Shown here one piece after another: positions 23,107-32,210 of a stretch of DNA of 64,000 nt. The stretch comes from Sphingomonas natans (GTDB lineage Bacteria; Pseudomonadota; Alphaproteobacteria; Sphingomonadales; Sphingomonadaceae). Below the pieces are notes generated by a model. That model did no database searches. It saw only the letters and a program-made list of their open reading frames with translations, and was not told the DNA's origin. The translations under genes and the position numbers were made by a program. The stretch covers positions 1-64,000 of the forward strand of contig NZ_JAUOTP010000006.1 of assembly GCF_030546695.1 (NCBI RefSeq). Reading direction: 5' to 3'. Each line of letters starts with the position of its first letter. The stretch's first letter is position 1.

Positions 23107-25677
23107 ATGCGGTTTCATCGACGGATATTGTTTGTCAGCGCGGCCGTGCTTGCATTGGGGGCCAGCGGCGCCGGCGCAGCCCAGGCGGTTGAACATCGCT
23201 TCGACATCGCAGCACAGGATCTCAGATATTCGCTGCTTGCGATTGCGCGTGACGCCGGACTGGAGCTTGTCGCACCGAGCGATCTGATCGACGGATTGAA
23301 GGCCCCGCCCCTGCGAGGTCGCTTCACCACCCGCCAGGCGCTCGATATCCTGCTCGAGAAGTCAGCAATCGGTGCCGAGATACGCGAAGGCACCATCTAT
23401 ATCACGCGGCGCGACAGCGCATCGTCGACAGCGCCGCCCGGCATGCGCAGCGATCCAGAGGTCACGCTGACGGTAACGGGGACCCGTCTCCGCGGCGCAA
23501 AGCTGGCCTCGCCGGTCATCACCATCACTCGTCAGGACATTGTCGACGCGGGCAAGGGATCGCTGACAGCCTTTATCAGCACCATTCCCCAGAATTTCAA
23601 CGGAGGGCAGAATTCGGGCGTGGGCTTTGGCGTTCCTGAAGCAAACGGTCAAAATCTCGGATCGGCGACGGGTCTGAACCTGCGTGGCATCGGTTCGGAC
23701 GCCACGCTGACTCTGCTGGACGGGCATCGCCTGTCCTACAATCTCAACAACAATGCGATCGATTTGTCGACGATCCCGTTCGAGGCCGTCGACCGTATCG
23801 AGATCGTCGCCGACGGCGCCTCCGCGCTCTACGGCTCCGATGCCGTCGCCGGCGTCGCCAACATCCTCCTCAGAAATCGGTTCGACGGCGTTCGCTCGTC
23901 GGCGCGCATTGGATCCTCGACCGACGGCGGAAACTTCGCACAGCAATATTCGGCGATCGCCGGCAGCCACTGGTCGTCGGGCCAGATTTACGGGTCTTAT
24001 GAGTTCTCGCGCACGACGGCAGTCCGCGTCGATCAGCGCGACTTTGTCGGCAACCGCTCGCCCGGACTGACGCTGCTGCCGTATCTCAGACATCATAGCG
24101 GGCTCGTGAAGGGGTCGCAGTCGCTGGGCGAGCGCGCGACGCTGACCATCGAGGGCCTGTATCACAAAAGGTGGAGCGATCGGTCCTATGCGCTGAACGC
24201 CGCGGGCGACTTTCGCGTGAGCGGTCAGGACTATCACTTCCTGAGCACATCCTTCGCCGTATCGCCTTCGTTGGACATCGATCCCGGCGCAGGCTGGGCG
24301 CTGTCCGTGGTCGGCCTCTATGGTCAGGATCGATCCCGCTACGACGGCACGCAATATGCCGCGAGCAGCGTCTCCAGCCGCACGATCGGCTGCTACTGCA
24401 ATAAGGCGAGCACTGCGGAAGTCGCGGCGGACGGACCGCTCCTCCGCCTGCCAGCGGGCGACGTTCGCGTGGCCATAGGCGCCGGCTACCGCAACAACGA
24501 CCTCCATGCCTACCGGAGCGTTGGCGCCGCCCAGAATATCTCGGTGTCGCAAAAGGCCTATTATGCGTTCGGCGAGGTCGGTGTGCCGCTGGTCTCGGAA
24601 GACCAGGATCTGGCCTTCCTGCAATCGCTCAGCGCAACCGCGGCTCTGCGATATGAACGCTATCCGGGCCTCGATGAGGTCGTTACGCCAAAGTTCGGCC
24701 TGATCGCGTCGCCGACGCGCGATGTCACGCTGAAAGGCTCGTGGGGTCGGTCCTTCAAGGCGCCGACCCTCTACCAGCAATATAACAGCTCGAACGCGAT
24801 CCTGCTGACGCCTGCGACGCTCGGGGGCTCCGGTTTTCCGGCCAATGGGCAGGCGCTGTATCTCGTCGGCGGCAATCCCGATTTGAAGCCCGAGCGGGCG
24901 ACGACGACGTCGGCAACGATCGCGCTTCATCCCGCGAGCCTGTCGAAAGCCAGCCTGGAGGTCAGCTATTTCCGGATCAAATATCGCGATCGGGTCGTGT
25001 CGCCGATCGCCTTCCTGAGACAATCTCTCAGCAATCCGATCTACGCGGACTTGATCCGCCTGGCGCCGAGCGTGAGCGCGGTCAGCGCGGCGGTCAGCGC
25101 GGCCCAGCTCTTCTCGAATGCCACCGGCGCGCCTTACGACCCGACCAAGGTCGTCGCGATCGTCAACAACAACAGCACCAATGCCGCGCGCCAGGCGATC
25201 GACGGTATCGATCTGCTCGGCCGTTACGCGTTCGATCTTTCGCCATCCACGTCGGCGACACTCTCGGCCAACGGCTCGTACCTGCACAGCAGCCAGAAGC
25301 TGAGCGCGCTCCAGCCGGAGACGATGCTGGCGAGCGTTCTGTTCAACCCCCCGCATCTGCGTGGCCGAGGCGGCGTCGTGCTTGATCACGACAGTCTGAC
25401 ACTCAGTGGCTTTGTCAATTATACCGGCGGCGTGTCCGACCGGCGCACCACACCGTCCGTACGGGTGGGCTCGATGACCACGGTCGATCTCGCTGCACGC
25501 CTCGAGCTGAACCGCTCTCCTATTGGCGGGATCGAGCTGTCGGTCGCCGTAGACAATGTCTTCAATCGGAAGCCCGATCTGATCGCGACGAGCGTCGGCT
25601 ATGAATCGCCCTATGATTCGACCAATTATTCGCCGCTTGGTCGCCTGGTCAGCCTAACGGTCGCCAAGTCATGGTGA
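23107..25677 (+). CDS. TonB-dependent receptor with signalling (STN) domain
   Basis: The protein has 856 residues. A signal peptide (about 1-27, ending GAAQA) is followed by an STN signalling domain (about 30-100, FDIAAQDLRYSLLAIARDA). The plug (about 120-260) contains GLNLRGIGSDATLTLLDGHR, GASALYGSDAVAGVANI and the usual NNN features. A 22-strand outer-membrane barrel ends in a terminal aromatic residue (VAKSW). STN domains relay ligand binding to a FecR/FecI pair, encoded just upstream. Location next to an isopeptidase and a lasso biosynthesis locus suggests it imports the lasso peptide; that is inference from locus architecture. Confidence 0.93.
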   Translation: MRFHRRILFVSAAVLALGASGAGAAQAVEHRFDIAAQDLRYSLLAIARDAGLELVAPSDLIDGLKAPPLRGRFTTRQALDILLEKSAIGAEIREGTIYITRRDSASSTAPPGMRSDPEVTLTVTGTRLRGAKLASPVITITRQDIVDAGKGSLTAFISTIPQNFNGGQNSGVGFGVPEANGQNLGSATGLNLRGIGSDATLTLLDGHRLSYNLNNNAIDLSTIPFEAVDRIEIVADGASALYGSDAVAGVANILLRNRFDGVRSSARIGSSTDGGNFAQQYSAIAGSHWSSGQIYGSYEFSRTTAVRVDQRDFVGNRSPGLTLLPYLRHHSGLVKGSQSLGERATLTIEGLYHKRWSDRSYALNAAGDFRVSGQDYHFLSTSFAVSPSLDIDPGAGWALSVVGLYGQDRSRYDGTQYAASSVSSRTIGCYCNKASTAEVAADGPLLRLPAGDVRVAIGAGYRNNDLHAYRSVGAAQNISVSQKAYYAFGEVGVPLVSEDQDLAFLQSLSATAALRYERYPGLDEVVTPKFGLIASPTRDVTLKGSWGRSFKAPTLYQQYNSSNAILLTPATLGGSGFPANGQALYLVGGNPDLKPERATTTSATIALHPASLSKASLEVSYFRIKYRDRVVSPIAFLRQSLSNPIYADLIRLAPSVSAVSAAVSAAQLFSNATGAPYDPTKVVAIVNNNSTNAARQAIDGIDLLGRYAFDLSPSTSATLSANGSYLHSSQKLSALQPETMLASVLFNPPHLRGRGGVVLDHDSLTLSGFVNYTGGVSDRRTTPSVRVGSMTTVDLAARLELNRSPIGGIELSVAVDNVFNRKPDLIATSVGYESPYDSTNYSPLGRLVSLTVAKSW

Positions 25678-27860
25678 GGCTAATCAAGGCGCTCATCCTC
25701 ATGGCGGCGCTGGCCTGTGCCGCTGCCTATGCCCCGACCGCATGGTCGCTGCCACCCGTCGCTCTTGCCGGCGATTCAGCCTGTGCCGACTTGCTGCCAG
25801 GACCCGGCGCAGCGGTTCGTCGCGCCAGCATGATCGATGATCTGCTCGGACTGCGCGACATGGGCTTCTCCCATCTTGCCGACCTCGACCGCGTGATGAG
25901 CATCTCTCCCGACGGCCGCGAGGCGGCGTTCGTGCTGTCGAGAGCTGACCCGAAGACCAATGCTTATTGTCAGGTCGTCATGGTCGTGAGCACGGATGGC
26001 TCCGGTCGCCGCCGGGTTCTCGACATCGTCGGCCAGCCCGATCTCAGCCGGACGACGATCAGGGGCCTGTCCAATCCCAGTGGCCTCCCGGCCCAGAACG
26101 TGCCGCGATGGTCGGCCGATGGCAGCTCGCTGGCTTATCTGAAGCGGGTCGGCGCCATAAGCGAAGCCTGGCGGGTCAATGTTCAATCCGGAAAACGAGA
26201 TCGCATATCAGCGCCCGGCGTCGATGTGGAACGTTTGGCCTGGCTCGCCAAAGGCAAGGCGCTTGCGGTCGGCTACCGGGACGGGCGGGCGGCGGCATCC
26301 TCCGAACTGGAGCGCGAGGGGCGCAGCGGATATCTCTTCGACGAACGCTTCGCGACCTACACCGGCAACAAGCCGCTCCAGCGCGCCAATCTGCCCCTCG
26401 CGTTTCAGGCGGTCGATCCGGATACCGGCCGGGCGCAGGCGCTCACCGAAGACGAACGGGCATCGATCGGCGGGCCGCGCATCCTCGACAGCGCGGCCCG
26501 CGCCCTGCTCGCGGCCGAAGCCGCGGGCCGAAAAGCATGGACCGCACAGGAGGATGGCAACGACTTCATGAGCCCGGTCCGGATCTGGTCGCAAGGCAAG
26601 GACGGCAAGAGCGTTCGATGCGAGGACGATGCGTGCATCGGCATGACGTTACGACACTTCATCACCGCGCTGTGGCTGTCGCCGGACGGGGGCGCCGTCT
26701 ACTGGATGCGACGCACCGGCTGGGCCGATGGCGACATCGCGCTCTATCGCTGGCGACCGGGTGAGAAGATCAGGAAAATCCTCCAGACTTCGGATCTCCT
26801 GATCGACTGCCAGCCGGCCGCGACGGGCATCTATTGCCTGCACGAGGCATCGCAGAGGCCGCGGACGCTCGTTCGCATCGACGAGCAGACCGGCCGCTGG
26901 CGGACGGTCTGGGACCCCAATCCGCAGTGGCAGGATCTCGATCTGGGCTCGGTGCAGCGTCTCCACTGGCGCAACGATCTCGGTTTCGAAATTTACGGCG
27001 ATCTCGTGCTTCCACCGGGCTATCGCACGGGCACGAAGCTCCCTCTGATTATCGTCCAATATACGTCGCGCGGCCTGCTTCGGGGCGGAACCGGCGACGA
27101 ATATCCGATCTTCTCATTCGCTGCGCGCGGCTATGCCGTGCTCAGCTTCAACATGCCGCAGCTCTATTATTCGTACATTCCGGGCGGACACTGGTCGACA
27201 CCGGCAGCGGCGGAGCGGGAAAGCACCAAAGGCTGGCGCCAGCGCTGGAGCGTCCTCTCGGCGCTCGAGAATGGCATCCAGCTCGTGATCGACCGGGGCG
27301 TTGGCGATCCAAACGCGCTCGGTATCAGCGGCCTCAGTGATGGCTCGACGACGGCACAGATGGCGCTCGTCCAGAAACCCGACCAGTTCAAGGCAGCGTC
27401 CTTGTCCGCCTGCTGCCTGGAGCCGGAGGTGATGATGATATTCGGCGGGACCGCATTGTCAGACGAGCGGCGCGCATGGGATTTCCCGCTTGCGAATGAT
27501 GCCGAGCGCGCGCGTTGGGCGCCGCTCTCGATCTCGCTGCACCCGGAAGCTGTAAAAACGCCCGTGTTGCTGTCCAACGGCGACAATGAAATCCTCGTCG
27601 GCGTCGAGACCTACATGGCGCTGCGGCAGGCCGGAAAGCCGGTCGAGATGTACATCTATCCCGACGAATATCATTTGAAGACGCAGCCCGCGCACCGGCA
27701 GGCAATCTACCGCCGCAACCTGGCCTGGTTCGATTTCTGGATCCGCCGTCGCGAGGATCACTGCCTGGCGAGCGACGCCGAATTCGGCCGGTGGCGAAAG
27801 ATGCCCGGCGCGCCGCCGGCGGACAGGCTCGAACAGGTCGGCGTCTCATGCGCTCCATGA
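25671..27860 (+). CDS. Lasso peptide isopeptidase (Atxe2-like, S9-type serine hydrolase)
   Basis: The enzyme has 729 residues with a signal peptide (about 1-27). A seven-blade beta-propeller-like N-terminal part follows (about 50-450; SPDGREAAFVLS, PRWSADGSSLAYL). The C-terminal alpha/beta-hydrolase domain of the prolyl-oligopeptidase clan carries a triad I place at Ser556 (GLSDGS), Asp638 (NGDNE) and His668 (DEYHLK). Enzymes of this type cleave the isopeptide bond of a cognate lasso peptide, opening the ring to a linear chain in the periplasm. The gene overlaps the receptor gene by 7 bases and is convergent with the cyclase gene, the 3' ends overlapping by 15 bases. The pairing with the precursor at 30276 supports the call. 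Confidence 0.9.
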   Translation: MVRLIKALILMAALACAAAYAPTAWSLPPVALAGDSACADLLPGPGAAVRRASMIDDLLGLRDMGFSHLADLDRVMSISPDGREAAFVLSRADPKTNAYCQVVMVVSTDGSGRRRVLDIVGQPDLSRTTIRGLSNPSGLPAQNVPRWSADGSSLAYLKRVGAISEAWRVNVQSGKRDRISAPGVDVERLAWLAKGKALAVGYRDGRAAASSELEREGRSGYLFDERFATYTGNKPLQRANLPLAFQAVDPDTGRAQALTEDERASIGGPRILDSAARALLAAEAAGRKAWTAQEDGNDFMSPVRIWSQGKDGKSVRCEDDACIGMTLRHFITALWLSPDGGAVYWMRRTGWADGDIALYRWRPGEKIRKILQTSDLLIDCQPAATGIYCLHEASQRPRTLVRIDEQTGRWRTVWDPNPQWQDLDLGSVQRLHWRNDLGFEIYGDLVLPPGYRTGTKLPLIIVQYTSRGLLRGGTGDEYPIFSFAARGYAVLSFNMPQLYYSYIPGGHWSTPAAAERESTKGWRQRWSVLSALENGIQLVIDRGVGDPNALGISGLSDGSTTAQMALVQKPDQFKAASLSACCLEPEVMMIFGGTALSDERRAWDFPLANDAERARWAPLSISLHPEAVKTPVLLSNGDNEILVGVETYMALRQAGKPVEMYIYPDEYHLKTQPAHRQAIYRRNLAWFDFWIRRREDHCLASDAEFGRWRKMPGAPPADRLEQVGVSCAP

Positions 27861-29591
27861 TCGGAGCCATGCTTCCACGTCGACCAGTTTGATCAGCCGA
27901 AAATAGGCGAGATCTCGCACCGGTCGATCGTCGTGCGTCGCTTGCTCGATCGCCTCGGTGTCGAGCAAGCCCTGGCCGGCGAGCAATCCGCCGAGCAGCA
28001 TGTCGCGAATGGTCGCTCGGTGGCGCTCGAAGATTTCGATGATGAACGGGTCAGGCGTCCCCTTCGAGTGTCTCGCGAGAATCAGATCGGGCAAGGCATC
28101 TGTATAAGCCTGGCGTACGGGCGCGCGATTGAGCCCGCCCTCGAGCCAGACCCAGCTGGGCACGGACAGGCATAGCTCGACCAGGGGTTGCGACAGGAGC
28201 GGCGCGATGCATGGCAAAACCTCTTCGCGGCCATAGCCGTCGAGATGGTTCTGGATGTTGAGGAGCAAGGCGATGTGGTTCTGCTTGCCCGGTGGCAGGT
28301 GCAAAGCCGCCTCCAGCCACGGATGCGACATGCCGGCAGCTTCATCGCTGGCCCCGGCGAGGAAGGATCCATCGATCGGCCAACGATAGGCTGACCTGCG
28401 GCGTCGCGCACGCGCGATGCCGCGTCGGCAAACCTCCCAAGCGCCCGCTCCTGTGAGAGCTGCGATATCGAGCGCGGTGCGCCAGCTTCGCCTGCCGATG
28501 CCGTCCGCCAGCAGCCGGTCGGCAAGCGGCGCCACGGACCGGAGATAGCAAAAGACATTGTCCCCACCTGCCCCGCTGAAGAAAGCATTGGCGGCCTCGG
28601 CGCGGGCGACCTCCAGATTGTGGCGGTCGCCCGTTTGTCCGAACGATCGGGCAACCGGTCGCGGGAGGTGCGCGGACGCCGATCGGTGCAGATCGATCTC
28701 GGCCGGATCCTCGTTAAATTCGAAAAGGTGGATCCCGAGATGATCGGTCAGTGCTTTGGCATAGTCCCGCTCGTCGCCGGCCGGGTCCGAGGTCGCCAGC
28801 GTAAGACAGGACAGGTGCGCGCCCTGCGCATGGGCCGAGGCGGCAATGATCGACGAGTCCAGACCGCCCGACACGCCGAGCACGATCCGGCCGTATCGCT
28901 GGGCCCAGGTCCCGACGCAGAAATCGGTGATCGTACGGATCTGTGCGGGAAGCTCGCGATAGTCATCATTGCTGTGATGCGCATAATATCGGGATGGGTC
29001 CCAGAGCATCTCGGCGCGACCGTCTGGGGTCAGCCGGAACCCGGGGAGCAGCTCGGTCACTCCGGCGAGACCCGTCTCGGGCGTGCGAAGCTGGTCTGCT
29101 TTGAGGTGGCGGTCGATCATGCCCCAATTGATCGCGGGGCGATGCGCGGAGGCCCGAAGCAGCAGGTCCACATCGGACGCTGCGTACAGAAGCGCACCGT
29201 CGCGCAGATGATAGAGGGCAAGCCGTCCCAGCGGGGCCCTGACGATGCAGGATGGACCACCGTTCTGCGCCGCGATCACGGCGACATAGCTTCCCCAATA
29301 CTCGTCGATCAACGTCGCGCCGCCCGATCGTGCGCAGTCCAGGCCGTCGGTCGCGCGAAGCTCCGCCAGGCCGCGAGCGGTCATGTCAGTCGTAAAAATG
29401 TCGCCGATGATCATGCCGTCGCACGGAGCGCCGATCGACTGGACCTGAGCGCTGTCGGTCGCGCAGATCAGGTCCGACCGGTCGATCAACCATCTGAGCC
29501 CCGCCCCATCGATCGCGGCTCGAATGCGTAGCAGCTGCGAGGCCCCTATCCCCGCCGCGCCGAGCACGATGAGATAGCGCTCGCCCTTCAT
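27846..29591 (-). CDS. Lasso cyclase (C protein, asparagine synthetase-like)
   Basis: The product has 581 residues. The N-terminal half resembles the glutamine amidotransferase fold of asparagine synthetase B but lacks an N-terminal Cys, as in lasso cyclases. The ATP-binding motif SGGLDSS is at 241-247, with GAGGDNVF near 340 in the synthetase domain. Lasso cyclases adenylate the side-chain carboxylate of Asp8 or Glu9 of the core and join it to the N-terminal amine. The gene overlaps the B gene by 4 bases (ATGA), so they form one unit. No ABC exporter (D protein) follows, as is common in isopeptidase-type clusters. Confidence 0.93.
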   Translation of the reverse strand: MKGERYLIVLGAAGIGASQLLRIRAAIDGAGLRWLIDRSDLICATDSAQVQSIGAPCDGMIIGDIFTTDMTARGLAELRATDGLDCARSGGATLIDEYWGSYVAVIAAQNGGPSCIVRAPLGRLALYHLRDGALLYAASDVDLLLRASAHRPAINWGMIDRHLKADQLRTPETGLAGVTELLPGFRLTPDGRAEMLWDPSRYYAHHSNDDYRELPAQIRTITDFCVGTWAQRYGRIVLGVSGGLDSSIIAASAHAQGAHLSCLTLATSDPAGDERDYAKALTDHLGIHLFEFNEDPAEIDLHRSASAHLPRPVARSFGQTGDRHNLEVARAEAANAFFSGAGGDNVFCYLRSVAPLADRLLADGIGRRSWRTALDIAALTGAGAWEVCRRGIARARRRRSAYRWPIDGSFLAGASDEAAGMSHPWLEAALHLPPGKQNHIALLLNIQNHLDGYGREEVLPCIAPLLSQPLVELCLSVPSWVWLEGGLNRAPVRQAYTDALPDLILARHSKGTPDPFIIEIFERHRATIRDMLLGGLLAGQGLLDTEAIEQATHDDRPVRDLAYFRLIKLVDVEAWLRSWSA

Positions 29592-30232
29592 AGAGAGAGG
29601 ATCGGCTCGAAATTGCGCACATGATCGTAGCGATCATTGATAAGATGATCGCGGCTCTGGACCCAGCAATGCGCACGGAACGGTCGCGCCGACACACCGA
29701 TGATGCAGGTGACGGGAATGGACCGCTTCCGGCAGAAACGCAGGAGCGCCAGCCCCCAGGCGAAGCATTGGTCGTGCGATGCGCCAACACGGATCGCGCG
29801 CAAATAGGCTTGGGCTGCCCGCTGTGGGTCTCCGCCCGGCTCACCGTTCGGCATGCGGAGGATCCGATCCCTGACCATGGCGCGCAACGCCCGGCCAGGG
29901 GCCAACGTGATCCGCGCGCGCGCCACCGCGAATTCGTACAAAAGGCAGCTCGTATCGACGGGTCGGCTGCGATCGCTCTCGCTATGATCGAGCAGGCTTT
30001 CGCGCGCGATCTTGGGGGCGGGCTCACAAGAGAAGCCGAACCTGTCGGGCACGAGGACACCGGAGCGGAGAAGAACCGATCCCTCTTCGACAAAAGCGCC
30101 CGCCAGAAAGGCGTCGAACGCCTCTGCTGCCGTCGTGGAAAGGCAGAAATAGCGGTTGCAGGGTGCGTCCAGGAAGATCGTTCGCCCCCCGGTCCGCGCA
30201 AAGTGCAGCCCGTCTCGAAGCGTATAAGCCAT
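29588..30232 (-). CDS. Lasso peptide leader-binding protease (B protein, RRE plus transglutaminase-like domain)
   Basis: The protein has 214 residues. The first 75 residues resemble a PqqD-like RRE domain that grips the precursor leader (LHFARTGGRTIFLDAPCNRY, STTAAEAFDAFL). The C-terminal part (about 95-214) is a transglutaminase-like cysteine protease that removes the leader. I see a Cys156 (HDQCFAWGLALL), His188 (FRAHCWVQ) and Asp200 (LINDRYDH) triad. Proteobacterial clusters usually carry both functions in one B protein, as here. The ATG at 30232 lies directly after the hairpin and T-run that follow the precursor gene, so its translation depends on readthrough or a local start. Confidence 0.9.
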   Translation of the reverse strand: MAYTLRDGLHFARTGGRTIFLDAPCNRYFCLSTTAAEAFDAFLAGAFVEEGSVLLRSGVLVPDRFGFSCEPAPKIARESLLDHSESDRSRPVDTSCLLYEFAVARARITLAPGRALRAMVRDRILRMPNGEPGGDPQRAAQAYLRAIRVGASHDQCFAWGLALLRFCRKRSIPVTCIIGVSARPFRAHCWVQSRDHLINDRYDHVRNFEPILSL

Positions 30233-30235
30233 GGC

Positions 30236-30268
30236 AAAAAGCGGATGCGCCGGCGAACCGGCGCATCC
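30236..30268 (-). terminator. Hairpin and T-run between lasso precursor and B gene
   Basis: GGATGCGCCGG (30243-30253) and CCGGCGCATCC (30258-30268) form a perfect 11-bp stem with a 4-base loop. Read on the minus strand, it is followed by GCTTTTTGCC, a classical intrinsic terminator shape. It sits 8 bases after the precursor stop and ends at the B start codon. It probably attenuates, giving more precursor mRNA than B and C mRNA. Confidence 0.75.
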
Positions 30269-30275
30269 ACCTCCT

Positions 30276-30410
30276 TCATTCGGTGTCGAGACCGGCGATG
30301 CCGAGCTGACCGGCGGTATCGCCGTTCACGCCGCCAGGCCCCTTGGTTTCGCTCGTGACCGATCCCAGATCGATCAGGACGTCATCGGCGTTGGCATGAT
30401 CGTTTTTCAT
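30276..30410 (-). CDS. Lasso peptide precursor (A protein)
   Basis: This 44-residue peptide starts at an ATG preceded by GGAAGGAAGC. The leader of 23 residues ends in DLGSVTSETK, the pattern known for proteobacterial lasso leaders, with Thr at the second-last position. The core of 21 residues begins GPGGVNGD and ends GLDTE, so a ring between Gly1 and Asp8 is expected, an 8-residue macrolactam with the tail threaded through it. The GPGGxxGD opening resembles sphingonodin-type peptides from sphingomonads as I recall them. The gene is followed by B and C genes and faces a dedicated isopeptidase. Bulky plug residues are not obvious in the tail, which is Ala/Gly/Leu-rich. Confidence 0.9.
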   Translation of the reverse strand: MKNDHANADDVLIDLGSVTSETKGPGGVNGDTAGQLGIAGLDTE

Positions 30411-30480
30411 CGAAAGCTTCCTTCCGGCCGCGGGATTGCGACGCTCGAAGGGTAGGCCCGTGCCGACGAAAGACCTCTCT

Positions 30481-30507
30481 TATATAGTCTCGATCTGAGA
30501 CCGTATA
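30481..30507. promoter_or_regulatory. Inverted repeat in the lasso precursor promoter region
   Basis: GTCTC (30487-30491) and GAGAC (30497-30501) form a perfect dyad around GATCT, flanked by TATATA on one side and GTATAT on the other. It lies about 75 bases upstream of the precursor start and downstream of the GntR gene. It is a plausible operator for the adjacent GntR or XRE protein; binding is inferred. Confidence 0.45.
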
Positions 30508-30564
30508 TGTCGATGGTCCTGACATTAATGTATTGACGTGTTCAACAACGCCAGATCGGCAATA

Positions 30565-31206
30565 TTATAAACTGGTTCTGACACCTGTGATGACCTTGAT
30601 GGCATTTGCAATCCGTGCCGATCGGCGCAGACGGCGCCGATGATATTCGGATACAGCTCTGCGAACAGTGCCGGCCGGACCAGTTTTCGCGATATGCGCG
30701 ATCGACTCGAGCTCTTGTCGGATGCCCTTGATGAACTTCGGCTCGCACAAACGCGCCGCATGCAGACGCAAGGACGCGTTCGCAATCGCATGTATGATTT
30801 CGGCATTGCCCGACGCTGTCGCAAATGCACCAAACAGGTTTGCGCTCGAGTGCGCAAGCGCGTCCGCATGATCACTCTGGCCGATCGTGGTCGATATTGA
30901 CGCCTGGGTAGCGGGCGGCAGAGGATCGCGAAGCGCGAGACGCAGGAGTTCGGCATGCCACGTATAGAGGTGCCAGACGTCATCCGCAGACAGAATTGGA
31001 ACGTTAAAGCCCCCACCCTGGCCCGCCAGGAGAACGCGCTCTCCCACCAAGCGATGGACCGCATCGCGCACCGGCGAAACACTCGTTCCAAGCTCGTCGG
31101 CCAGTCGCTGCAGCGGCAGCAGGTCGCCCGGATGATAGGCGCCGCCCATCAACAGGTCGCGCAACCGCCGATAGACGCGTTCCCCCGCGACCGGCTCTGG
31201 TGACAT
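30565..31206 (-). CDS. GntR-family transcriptional regulator of the lasso locus
   Basis: This 213-residue protein has an N-terminal winged helix of GntR type (about 8-75: VYRRLRDLLMGGAYHPGD, LPLQRLADELGTSVSPVRDA). A short helical effector domain of FadR/FCD type follows (about 85-205), with His residues in RLHAARLCEP. GntR genes accompany several sphingomonad lasso clusters. It lies directly upstream of the precursor promoter, in the same direction, and 6 bases after an XRE gene, so the two regulators form a pair. Repression of the A-B-C genes is likely but not shown. The effector is unknown. Confidence 0.88.
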   Translation of the reverse strand: MSPEPVAGERVYRRLRDLLMGGAYHPGDLLPLQRLADELGTSVSPVRDAVHRLVGERVLLAGQGGGFNVPILSADDVWHLYTWHAELLRLALRDPLPPATQASISTTIGQSDHADALAHSSANLFGAFATASGNAEIIHAIANASLRLHAARLCEPKFIKGIRQELESIAHIAKTGPAGTVRRAVSEYHRRRLRRSARIANAIKVITGVRTSL

Positions 31207-31212
31207 CGCGGT

Positions 31213-31629
31213 TCAGGCTGCACCGAGGCGGCTAGGGTCGCCGCTGGTCGGACGAAGCTGGCGGGTGACCGCTTCGACATAGTAATTCCCGATGAACTCG
31301 ACGCAGCGCCGATTCAGATCGGACGGGTCGTCGAGAAGCAGATGAAGCGGAAATTTCATCCCGTTCTCCATAAACATCAGCGGTATGAACAGATGCGATG
31401 CGTTCAATCCCAGTGCGAAGGCGCACCGCAAATGGTTTTCGATCGCGGACTTTGGATTGCCCGACTCTATCTCCCGCAACCATCGAACGCCGATACCGAC
31501 GCGGCCGGCAAGCTGGCTCTGGGTCATCCGAGCCCGTTTTCGGCGCTCTTCGATCATTCTTCCGGAGACAGATTTGAGCTGCTCTATTTTCTCCGGGCGA
31601 TAACTTTCAGCAACAGGATGAAGGGCCAT
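31213..31629 (-). CDS. XRE-type HTH regulator
   Basis: The protein has 138 residues. A Cro/CI-type helix-turn-helix lies at about 22-85 (MIEERRKRARMTQSQLAGRV, then IGVRWLREIESGNPKS). The C-terminal 50 residues form a short helical tail. It is followed 6 bases later by the GntR gene, so both are expressed together upstream of the lasso precursor. The role in the locus is inferred from position only. An adjustable start within the first 20 residues is possible; no strong ribosome binding site decides it. Confidence 0.85.
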   Translation of the reverse strand: MALHPVAESYRPEKIEQLKSVSGRMIEERRKRARMTQSQLAGRVGIGVRWLREIESGNPKSAIENHLRCAFALGLNASHLFIPLMFMENGMKFPLHLLLDDPSDLNRRCVEFIGNYYVEAVTRQLRPTSGDPSRLGAA

Positions 31630-32210
31630 GTCCAGGACTCCCTGAAACCCGCCCGGAGCTCGTCTTTCCAGTCCAATCGCGCCGTGACTCCAAACATATG
31701 GGACGTCAATTCAAACAATTCTCATTATGGCGACGAACATCACGGTTCATTTAGAAATTGATGAGCTAATGGAGAACGTTGTGTCTCTCCGTAGCAAGCA
31801 TCGGTAGCGACGTTTGTGGCCTTTGTCCGTAACGCGTGTAGATATGGTCGCCGCCACTCGCGGCATATTGTCCAGAGGCTTCGTGTGTCGTCGCGTATCG
31901 AAACATCCTTCAAGATATCTCCGAGAATATCGTAGGTGATTCGTTTAATTCGACCGCTCAAAGCAAAAGCTGTAATCCAACGGGATTTCTCTACGCCTGA
32001 ACAGGAAGTCGGGGAGCCGGTTGTGGACTGGTGAGTTCCTTCAGCGGCTGCGCCACTACCCTGGCCCTTGTCGGCACACCTGCGCGCCGATCATCACATC
32101 GACATCGACGCTGAGTACAACGAGCCAGTCCGATCATCCCGAGCTCTTGTTGGCACTTTCGCGTCGGTGATGACCGCATCTGGGGTCATTATCAACATGG
32201 GAGAATGCTG
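31630..32210. other. Intergenic region between lasso and conjugation loci
   Basis: About 580 bases contain no gene I can support. A plus-strand fragment near 31810-31930 (FVRNACRYGRRHSRHIVQRL-like text) has no start or length of a real gene. Promoters for the divergent XRE/GntR operon and for the transfer operon should lie here. GC content is lower between 31680 and 31760, where the XRE promoter may be. Confidence 0.4.

Noticed and set aside
23362-25389. Very long minus-strand open frame opposite the TonB receptor gene
   Set aside because: It mirrors the receptor gene, is highly Arg-rich, and has no start signal. It is an antisense artefact of high GC content.
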